Shown in pieces: positions 1-5,176 of a DNA stretch of 5,815 nt; position 1 is the stretch's first letter; every line of letters starts with the position of its first letter. The stretch is from NCBI GenBank assembly GCA_031119515.1, contig JAVHXR010000193.1, positions 1 to 5,815 on the forward strand, read 5' to 3'. The notes beneath the pieces are model-generated. The model worked only from the letters and a program-made list of their open reading frames with translations, ran no database searches and was not told the origin of the DNA. Source of the DNA: Propionicimonas sp. GTDB lineage: Bacteria; Actinomycetota; Actinomycetes; Propionibacteriales; Propionibacteriaceae. The position numbers and the translations under genes were made by a program.

Positions 1-404
1 GCCACCACCAGGACCGCCGGTCGACCCCGCGGTGTGACGGCGCCGGCGACCTCGCGCGAGACAAGCGCCTGCGCGGTGTGGGCCAGGCCTCGCCGCCGGA
101 TCTCCTCTGCGATCCCCGGGATCTCGAAGGCCAGCAGGCTGCGGACCGCCTCCGGGGTGCGGTCACGGGGGCCGATCCCGGTGCCGCCACAGGCGAGGAC
201 GACCCTGGCGCCGTCGCGGATCGCGGCCTGCACCGCTGCGACGACAGCCTCCGGGTCGTCGGGGACCGCCGTGAGTGACGTCGTCAGGCCGAGTCCGCCG
301 AGCAGCCCGACCGCGACCGGGCCGCCGCGGTCGGCGTCCGCGCCACTGGCCACCTCGTCGGAGACCGTGATCACCGCGGCGCGCACCCCGCCGCTGGTCG
401 TCAC
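1..404 (-). CDS. mog: Molybdopterin adenylyltransferase, MogA/MoaB family (N-terminal part, runs off left edge)
   Basis: The first 134 codons are present and open to the window edge. The family activates molybdopterin by adenylylation before molybdenum insertion, a cytoplasmic step of Moco synthesis; NarG needs this cofactor. Visible motifs are ITVSD at residues 12-16, DRGGP at 25-29 (usually DRSGP), GGTGIGPRDRTPEA at 73-86 (the nucleotide/MPT-binding loop), GIAEEIRRRG at 97-106 and LVSREVAG at 114-121. Family members are usually about 150-180 residues, so only the C-terminal end, including the expected PGSP region, is missing. The start is GTG at 404, overlapping the TGA of the upstream transporter gene by 4 bases (GTGA), with a GAGGA ribosome-binding site at 413-409. 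The overlap suggests translational coupling to the nar operon. MogA and MoaB cannot be separated from this fragment; the family call is firm, the symbol less so. Confidence 0.9.
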   Translation of the reverse strand, partial: MTTSGGVRAAVITVSDEVASGADADRGGPVAVGLLGGLGLTTSLTAVPDDPEAVVAAVQAAIRDGARVVLACGGTGIGPRDRTPEAVRSLLAFEIPGIAEEIRRRGLAHTAQALVSREVAGAVTPRGRPAVLVV

Positions 405-1804
405 GACTTCCTCGGGGCGCCCGGGCGGGCGTAGCGCCACCAGGTGATGGCGACACACATCGCCGCCCACGCGACGCCGATCCAGTAGAAGGTCGGCGCC
501 GGCATCAGGGTGAGGCCGACCCCGAACAGGAACGGCCCGAAGGCGGCGATCGCGCCCGTCCAGCCGATCACCCCGCCGGCCTGCCGCCGCTCGAAGATCA
601 TCGGCATCTGCTTGAAGGTCGACGCATTGCCGATTCCGGCGAACAGGAAGATCGCCAGCATGCCCCACAGGAACTGGGTGAAGCCCGCCTGCAGCGTCGC
701 GGCGCTCGAGGTGTCGGGGGTGAGTGCCGGGATCGTGTAGATGATCGAGCCGATCAGGCCGAGGCCGGAGACCAGCGTCCAGATCGCCCCGCCGGTCCGG
801 TCGGTCAGCGGCGAGAACAGCACCCGGGCACCGGCGCCGACCAGGGGGCCGAGGAACACGTAGGCCGCCGCGTCGGGCACCGCGTAGCCGGCCACGAGGA
901 TCTCCGCTGTCGCCCCGGTGCCCTGCACGATGGCGGGGTTCCCCGAGCCGTAGAGGTTCGTCATCAGCAGGCCGAACTGCGCCGACAGCCCGGAGAAGGT
1001 GCCGAAGGTCATGATGTAGAGGATCGTCATCCACCAGGTGTCCTGGTTGGAGAAGATGTCGAACTGCTGTCGGAGGTTCGCCTTCACCGGCACCGACTTG
1101 AGGTACTTCCAGGCGATCCAGGCGCCGACCAGGATGAACGGCAGCCAGACGAAGGAGGCGGCCTGGTACCAGACCTCGCGATCGGGCTGGCCGGGGACGG
1201 TCATCTGCTGGCTCTCTCCCAGCCACCACAGCCAGCCCAGGCCGATCAGCCACGGGGTGAGCAACTGCACCAGGGACACCCCGAAGTTGCCGATCCCGGC
1301 CTGGAGGCCGAGCGCTGTCCCCTGCTTGCTCCGCGGGAAGAAGTAGGAGGTGGACGGCATGAAGCCCGAGAACGCGCCACCGCCGATGCCGGCCAGGAAG
1401 GCGAGCACGAGGAGCTCCCAGTACGGCGCGGTGGGCGACATCGACCGCACTCCCCAGCCCAGGACGGGGAAGAACAGCAGCAGGGTGGTGGCGGCCACCA
1501 TCTTGCGCGTCCCCAGGATCGGAGGCAGCACCATCCAGCCCAGCCGCATCAGCCCGCCGGACAGGCCGGGGGTGGCGGCCAGCCAGTACAGCTGCTCCCT
1601 GGTGAAGGAGTAGCCGATGGCGTTCAGCTTGGGGATGATCGCCGACGGCAGGAACCAGGTGACGAAGCACATGGTCAGCGTGAAGGTGGTGATCCACAGG
1701 GTCTGCCACGCCAGGCGCCTGTCCCAGCTCGCCTCGTTCTCCGGATCCCACGAGGTCAGCCACTCCGGGCCGGACTGGAGGCGGGTGGTGATGGGATTGC
1801 TCAT
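401..1804 (-). CDS. narK2: Nitrate/nitrite transporter of the NarK (NNP) family, second copy, NarK2-like
   Basis: A 467-residue major-facilitator membrane protein of full length for the nitrate-nitrite porter family, with about 12 hydrophobic segments starting near residue 35. The first nitrate-signature region is at about 139-176 (GIGGGAFSGFMPSTSYFFP, then GTALGLQAGIGNFGVS) and the second at about 389-424 (AGIGNASTFKQMPMIF onwards). Arg87 (GGLMRLG) and Arg327 (GAGARVLFSP) occupy the places of the two substrate-binding arginines of E. coli NarK (Arg89 and Arg305). The hydrophilic N-terminus with SWDPENEASWD is typical of NarK proteins associated with nitrate respiration. The ATG at 1804 overlaps the TGA of the preceding transporter gene and has the best ribosome-binding site in the window, AGGAGGT. 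The likely role is nitrate uptake and/or nitrate/nitrite exchange; the transport mode cannot be read from sequence. An in-frame extension upstream of 1804 is only a shadow frame across narK1. Confidence 0.93.
   Translation of the reverse strand: MSNPITTRLQSGPEWLTSWDPENEASWDRRLAWQTLWITTFTLTMCFVTWFLPSAIIPKLNAIGYSFTREQLYWLAATPGLSGGLMRLGWMVLPPILGTRKMVAATTLLLFFPVLGWGVRSMSPTAPYWELLVLAFLAGIGGGAFSGFMPSTSYFFPRSKQGTALGLQAGIGNFGVSLVQLLTPWLIGLGWLWWLGESQQMTVPGQPDREVWYQAASFVWLPFILVGAWIAWKYLKSVPVKANLRQQFDIFSNQDTWWMTILYIMTFGTFSGLSAQFGLLMTNLYGSGNPAIVQGTGATAEILVAGYAVPDAAAYVFLGPLVGAGARVLFSPLTDRTGGAIWTLVSGLGLIGSIIYTIPALTPDTSSAATLQAGFTQFLWGMLAIFLFAGIGNASTFKQMPMIFERRQAGGVIGWTGAIAAFGPFLFGVGLTLMPAPTFYWIGVAWAAMCVAITWWRYARPGAPRKS
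409..413 (-). promoter_or_regulatory. Ribosome-binding site deciding the GTG start of mog
   Basis: GAGGA in the minus-strand sense, 4 bases before the GTG at 404 and inside the end of the second narK gene. There is no ATG in a suitable place, so this site and the conserved ITVSD motif 11 residues downstream define the start. Confidence 0.65.
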
Positions 1805-3189
1805 GCTCCGACCTCCTGGAGGGAACGGGATTCTGCGTCCTGGTTGTCGAACCGGTCGGCCAGTTCTGGCGCGCTCCGGTGCAGCATCGCGACGATGGTG
1901 AGGTGCATCCAGACCGCGCACACCGCGGTCAGCACGAAGATCACGAGGAAGGTGCTGGACGGGAAGCCCGTCCACGCCTTCGTGTAGGCGAACAGCGGCG
2001 GCAGGATGAACCCGCCCAGCCCGCCGAGCATCCCGACCAGCCCGCCGACGGAGCCGACGTTGTCGGGGAAGTACTCCGGGATGTGCTTGTACACCGCGGC
2101 CTTGCCGACGCCCATCGCACAGCCGAGCAGGAAGACGCAGGCCGTGAACCAGAAGATGTCGATCGCGTAGGCCAGGTGCTGGGACTCGGTGCCGTCGGGG
2201 TGGACCACCACGACATGCCCGTTCGGCATCATCAGCACGCCGCTGGTGGCCAGCATGAGGGCGAAGGTCGCGTACATCACCTTCCGGGCACCGATCCGGT
2301 CGGAGATCCAGCCGCCCACCGGACGGAGCAGGGAGGCGGGGAAGATGAACACGGCCGTGAGCAGCGCCGCCGTCCACAGGTCGACGCCGAAGTTGTCGAC
2401 GTAGTACTTCGGCAGCCAGGCCGACAGCGCCACGTAGGCGCCGAACACGGCGACGTAGTACAGGCTGAAGCGCCACACCCGAAGGTGCCTGAGCGGCGCC
2501 AGCATGGCCCGCACCGGCCTGCCCGCGCCGGCCCGGCGGTCGTGCCGGGGCACCACAAGCCAGGTGATCGCCGCGAGCGAGACCAGCAGGACGGCGTACA
2601 GCACCGGCACCAGCCGCCAGCCGCCCTGCACGCCGAAGGCGAAGGTCATCCCGGCGGTGCCGGCGATCAGCGGCGGGCCGATGAACTTGGTGAGGGAGGC
2701 GCCGACGTTGCCGGCCCCGAACAGGCCGAGCGCGAAGCCCTGCCGCTCCCGTCCGAACCAGGCGGCGTTCCACGCCACCCCGACGCTGAACAGGTTGCCG
2801 GCGAACCCGACCAGGAAGGCGAGGACGAGCAGGACGCCGTAGCTGTGGGCGGTGGAGACCAGGTAGGCGGGGACGGCGGTCGCCGCCAGCATCACGATGG
2901 TGACCCGCCGTCCGCCGAGCCGGTCGGTGATCATGCCGGCCGGGAGTCGCCACATCGACCCGTTGAGGACGGCCAGGGCCGTGATCCAGGCCAGTTCGAC
3001 GTCGGAGAGCAGCAGTTCCTTCTGGATCTCGATGCCGAGGATGCCGAACATCAGCCAGACCGCGAACATCGCGGTGAAGTCGATCGTCGACATCGCCAGA
3101 ACGCGGCTGGCGCCGCGGCCGGTGGAGTGCACGGGCGCGATCGTCTGGTCGCCGTGGTCGGTCTCGGCGCTGACAGTGGCAGGGGTCAT
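1801..3189 (-). CDS. narK1: Nitrate/nitrite transporter of the NarK (NNP) family, first copy, NarK1-like
   Basis: A 462-residue polytopic major-facilitator protein. After a hydrophilic leader of about 30 residues, the first membrane segment contains STIDFTAMFAVWLMFGILG, typical of type I NarK proteins (proposed nitrate/proton symporters). The MFS loop motif DRLGGRR is at 89-95 and recurs as DRIGARK at 297-303. Nitrate-signature regions are at about 128-164 (AGNLFSVGVAWNAAWF, GFALGLFGAGNVG) and 358-396 (AMGVGKAAVYKHIPEYFP, then a glycine-rich run). Arg81 and Arg289 match the nitrate-binding arginines of NarK. A polar insertion (about 322-340) separates segments 9 and 10 and probably forms an external loop. 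The ATG at 3189 overlaps the narI stop (ATGA) and has GGAAG at 3199-3195, 5 bases upstream. It differs strongly from the transporter that follows, so the pair looks like two functional types rather than a recent duplication. In Paracoccus the two types are fused; here they are separate. Confidence 0.92.
   Translation of the reverse strand: MTPATVSAETDHGDQTIAPVHSTGRGASRVLAMSTIDFTAMFAVWLMFGILGIEIQKELLLSDVELAWITALAVLNGSMWRLPAGMITDRLGGRRVTIVMLAATAVPAYLVSTAHSYGVLLVLAFLVGFAGNLFSVGVAWNAAWFGRERQGFALGLFGAGNVGASLTKFIGPPLIAGTAGMTFAFGVQGGWRLVPVLYAVLLVSLAAITWLVVPRHDRRAGAGRPVRAMLAPLRHLRVWRFSLYYVAVFGAYVALSAWLPKYYVDNFGVDLWTAALLTAVFIFPASLLRPVGGWISDRIGARKVMYATFALMLATSGVLMMPNGHVVVVHPDGTESQHLAYAIDIFWFTACVFLLGCAMGVGKAAVYKHIPEYFPDNVGSVGGLVGMLGGLGGFILPPLFAYTKAWTGFPSSTFLVIFVLTAVCAVWMHLTIVAMLHRSAPELADRFDNQDAESRSLQEVGA
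1811..1817 (-). promoter_or_regulatory. Ribosome-binding site of the second narK gene
   Basis: AGGAGGT in the minus-strand sense, 6 bases before the ATG at 1804 and inside the end of the preceding transporter gene. It is the strongest Shine-Dalgarno match in the window and fixes the start of this gene despite the open frame that continues upstream. Confidence 0.85.
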
Positions 3190-3950
3190 CGCGGCTTCCG
3201 GTCTCGATCCCGGGTGCCGACCGGGTCCCAGCCCCTGACCCTGCCGTGGGACGGCGCGGGCGGGAGCGGGTCCCGGCTGCGGTAGACGACGTACGGGCGG
3301 AACAGGTAGTGCAGCGGCACGGTGAAGGCGTGCACCAGCCGGCTGAACGGGACCAGCGCGAACAGCGCCAGCCCGACCAGGATGTGCACCTTGAACTGCC
3401 AGGTCGCCGCCGCCATCGCGGCGACGTCGGGCTGGAGCACCAGCAGCGACCGGAACCACACCGAGACGGTCTCGCGGTAGTTGTGCTCCTCGCCGGTCGG
3501 GGTCTGGCCGCCGGTGAGGGTGGCGACCAGACCGAACACGATGGCGGCGGTCAGGATGACGTACATCAGCTTGTCGTTGCGGGTGGTGGCGAGGAAGACC
3601 GGGCCGGTGGTGCGGCGGCGGTAGATCAGCAGGGCGATCCCGGCCAGGGTCGCGACCCCGGCGACGGTGCCCGCTGTCAGCGCCACCAGGTGGTAGGTCT
3701 CCTGGCTGACGAACCGGTCGGTGAGGTCCTTCGGGATCAGCAGGCCCATCAGGTGGCCGGCCAGGACGACGAGCAGCCCGAAGTGGAAGACCGGGGACGC
3801 GATCCGCAGCAGCCTCGACTCGTACAGCTGGGACGAGCGGGTGGTCCAGCCGAACTGGTCGTAGCGGTACCGCCAGACCAGTCCGGCGATCAGGACGAGC
3901 GCGACGACGTACGGCAGCACTCCCCACAGCAGGATGTCGAGGGGACTCAT
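3186..3950 (-). CDS. narI: Respiratory nitrate reductase gamma subunit (cytochrome b, quinol-oxidising)
   Basis: A 254-residue integral membrane diheme cytochrome b that anchors NarGH to the inner face of the membrane and passes electrons from quinol to NarH. Five hydrophobic segments are seen at about residues 5-25, 52-72, 88-110, 127-148 and 185-207. The heme ligands of E. coli NarI (His56, His66, His187, His205) have counterparts at His56 and His66 (FHFGLLVVLAGHLMG) and His189 and His207 (FKVHILVG, RLVHAFT), so both hemes should bind. The ATG at 3950 overlaps the narJ stop as ATGA. No good ribosome-binding site lies at normal spacing (GGAAG sits about 12 bases upstream), so translation probably depends on coupling to narJ. 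The conserved part ends near RPYVVYRSRD (about 227). The last 27 or so residues, PLPPAPSHGRVRG and a charged RDRDRKPR end, are an unusual tail that may come from a separate palindromic sequence. Confidence 0.96.
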   Translation of the reverse strand: MSPLDILLWGVLPYVVALVLIAGLVWRYRYDQFGWTTRSSQLYESRLLRIASPVFHFGLLVVLAGHLMGLLIPKDLTDRFVSQETYHLVALTAGTVAGVATLAGIALLIYRRRTTGPVFLATTRNDKLMYVILTAAIVFGLVATLTGGQTPTGEEHNYRETVSVWFRSLLVLQPDVAAMAAATWQFKVHILVGLALFALVPFSRLVHAFTVPLHYLFRPYVVYRSRDPLPPAPSHGRVRGWDPVGTRDRDRKPR

Positions 3951-5176
3951 CTCACGGACCCGCTTCCGGTCTCGGGGGAGATCCCGGCGTTCGCCGGGAT
4001 GACGAAGGTTCCACGCCGGTCTGGCCCGGGTCCGTCCGCCCCGGCCCCACCCGGGACGGCTCCCGGTCCGTCATCCCGGGCTCGACCCGGGGCGGTCCCA
4101 GGTCCGTCATCCCGGGCTCGACCCGGGATCCCGACCGTCAGACCGACGAACTCGACCGGACGCGACTCGCCGTAGCGCGCCTGCACCTCGGCCAGGGTGC
4201 GGGGCGACTTCCCCGGCAGGCGGCCGCACACCGCTTCGAGGACACCGGCGTGCGGCACCCCGTCCCTGGTCAGGTTGAGGCGCAGCAACTCGAGGCTGGC
4301 GCGGAACCTCTGCAGCAGCCCGACGCCGCGACCGGGATCGGCGACGGCGAACTCGAGCACTATCGGCAGGAAGTCCGGCAGTTCGCCGCGGAGGTCGACC
4401 ACGAGCCCCGAATCGCGGTAGACCGCCTTGATCTCGGCGAGCACCTCGCCGCGCCGGCGGGTGTCGCCGTCGGTCCAGTAGGACAGGTGCAGGGCGTGCC
4501 GGCGGGAGAGGTCGAACTCCTGGATGTGGAACGACTGGGCCTCCGACAGTCCGAGGCTGCGCAGGTGGGCGAGGACGGGCGCGAACTGCACGGCGGCGCC
4601 CGCGGCCGCCAGCGCGGCCTCGATCAGGTCGAGGCGCTCCCGCAGTTCCTCGTCCGGGTATGCCAGGCACAGGGCCGCGGCCTGGAACAGCACGGCGTCG
4701 GAGATCCCGGCGTTCGCCGGGATGACGGTGGGAGCGGCCGGTGTGACGGTGGGAGCCGCTGGCGTGACGGTGGGAGCCGCCGTCGCGACGCTGGCGCGAC
4801 CCGAAACGTCATCCCGGACCTGATCCGGGATCCCGGCGTCCGCCGGGATGACGGTAGGAGCGGCCGGCGCGACGGTGGGAGCGGCCGGCGCGACGGTGGC
4901 GCGACCCGAAACGCCGTCCCGGACCTGATCCGGGACGGCGTTCGCCGGGATGACGGTAGGAGCGGCCGGCGCGACGGTGGGAGCGGCCGGCGTGACGCTG
5001 GCGCGACCCGAAACGCCGTCCCGGACCTGATCCGGGATCCCGGCGTTCGCCGGGATGACGGTAGGAGCCGCCGGCGCGACGGTGAGAGCGGCCGGCGTGA
5101 CGCTGGCGCGACCGGGAACGTCATCCCGGACCTGATCCGGGATCTCACGCCTGCGGCGGCGGAGGAGCGGGCTCAC
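3947..5176 (-). CDS. narJ: Nitrate reductase assembly chaperone NarJ, enlarged by two in-frame repeat arrays
   Basis: NarJ is a cytoplasmic chaperone that holds apo-NarG until the molybdenum cofactor is inserted and the complex docks on NarI. The conserved core spans about residues 159-348 of 409: AVLFQAAALCLAYPDEEL, then the hallmark FDLSRRHALHLSYWTDGDTRRRG at about 221-243 (shown here in part), GELPDFLPIVLEFA at about 264-277, and GVLEAVCGRLPG at 311-322. Typical NarJ proteins are about 200-240 residues. The excess is residues 11-158 (35-residue repeats containing VIPANAGIPDQVRD and heptads like AAPTVAP) and residues 349-399 (12-residue GRARDDGPG repeats, then VIPANAGIS). Removing both would join MSPLLRRRRR to the core and the core to SPETGSGSVR, giving about 210 residues, so these short ends are probably the original termini. 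The GTG start at 5176 overlaps the narH TGA and has GAGGA at 5187-5183 with a 6-base spacer. An internal GTG (Val162) would trim the core, so I prefer the long form. Whether the repeat-derived peptides persist in the mature protein is unknown. Confidence 0.93.
   Translation of the reverse strand: MSPLLRRRRREIPDQVRDDVPGRASVTPAALTVAPAAPTVIPANAGIPDQVRDGVSGRASVTPAAPTVAPAAPTVIPANAVPDQVRDGVSGRATVAPAAPTVAPAAPTVIPADAGIPDQVRDDVSGRASVATAAPTVTPAAPTVTPAAPTVIPANAGISDAVLFQAAALCLAYPDEELRERLDLIEAALAAAGAAVQFAPVLAHLRSLGLSEAQSFHIQEFDLSRRHALHLSYWTDGDTRRRGEVLAEIKAVYRDSGLVVDLRGELPDFLPIVLEFAVADPGRGVGLLQRFRASLELLRLNLTRDGVPHAGVLEAVCGRLPGKSPRTLAEVQARYGESRPVEFVGLTVGIPGRARDDGPGTAPGRARDDGPGAVPGGAGADGPGPDRRGTFVIPANAGISPETGSGSVR
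3977..4132. repeat. C-terminal palindromic repeat array inside narJ
   Basis: Two parts are visible. The segment 3977-4004 is a palindrome-bearing 28-mer identical to 4700-4727 of the N-terminal array. Then three copies with an exact 36-bp period begin with GGTCCG at 4029, 4065 and 4101. The latter two contain the palindrome TCCCGGG-CTCGA-CCCGGG(A/G), and the 4029 copy is degenerate. The period encodes 12-residue GRARDDGPG-type repeats in NarJ and keeps the frame. This third palindrome type differs from the two types in the N-terminal array. Between the parts (about 4005-4028) lies a short stretch of unclear origin. Confidence 0.85.
4701..5146. repeat. N-terminal palindromic repeat array inside narJ (four units)
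   Basis: Four tandem composite units are seen at about 4703-4828 (126 bp), 4829-4933 (105), 4934-5035 (102) and 5036-5140 (105). Each unit, read on the + strand, holds a short palindrome with arms CCCGGCG/CGCCGGG, two or three copies of a 21-bp tandem repeat (GACGGTGGGAGC plus a GC-rich spacer), a CTGGCGCGACC-type linker, and a second palindrome TCCCGGA-CCTGA-TCCGGGA. The first unit is longer by exactly one 21-bp subrepeat; the third is shorter by a 3-base deletion. All lengths are multiples of three, so narJ stays in frame. The outer ends are inverted copies, GAGATCCCGG at 4701-4710 and CCGGGATCTC at 5137-5146. These palindromes resemble dispersed repeats common in many bacterial genomes (the source of PANAGI and IPDxIRD peptides in mis-annotated ORFs); this family link is from memory, not a search. 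Confidence 0.93.
4910..4942. repeat. Perfect 14-bp-stem hairpin at the second/third repeat-unit junction in narJ
   Basis: The arms AACGCCGTCCCGGA (4910-4923) and TCCGGGACGGCGTT (4929-4942) are perfect reverse complements around a 5-base loop, CCTGA. The equivalent site at 5012-5047 has the same two arms but with three extra bases (TCC, 5038-5040) bulging from one arm. The 3-base deletion that shortens the third unit therefore removes a bulge and makes the hairpin perfect, while costing one codon of narJ. It lies inside a coding region and has no T-run, so it is not called a terminator. Confidence 0.8.

Noticed and set aside
401..2953. An 850-codon minus-strand frame that would extend NarK2 upstream as a fusion protein
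   Set aside because: The portion before 1804 is an arginine-rich out-of-frame reading of narK1. The strong AGGAGGT site and ATG at 1804 mark the true start, so there is no NarK1-NarK2 fusion.
1879..3285. Long plus-strand open reading frame opposite narK1 (468 codons)
   Set aside because: Composition is H/D/E/R/G-rich low-complexity, as expected from the antisense of a GC-rich membrane protein gene. No known domain is visible and the minus-strand gene has clear NarK motifs.
1801..3927. A 708-codon minus-strand frame extending NarK1 upstream
   Set aside because: The first 246 codons are an out-of-frame shadow of narI. The ATG at 3189 with GGAAG upstream and the ATGA overlap fits the family's normal length.
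3246..4175. Plus-strand frame of 309 codons opposite narI and the narJ tail
   Set aside because: Shadow of narI: Q/D/E/R-rich composition with no recognisable domain or convincing ribosome-binding site.
4910..4942. Intrinsic terminator
   Set aside because: A strong stem, but no T-tract follows on either strand and it lies in the middle of narJ with narI, narK and mog depending on read-through.
4701..5146. CRISPR array
   Set aside because: Units are near-identical throughout with no unique spacers, the frame is coding, and no cas genes are nearby.
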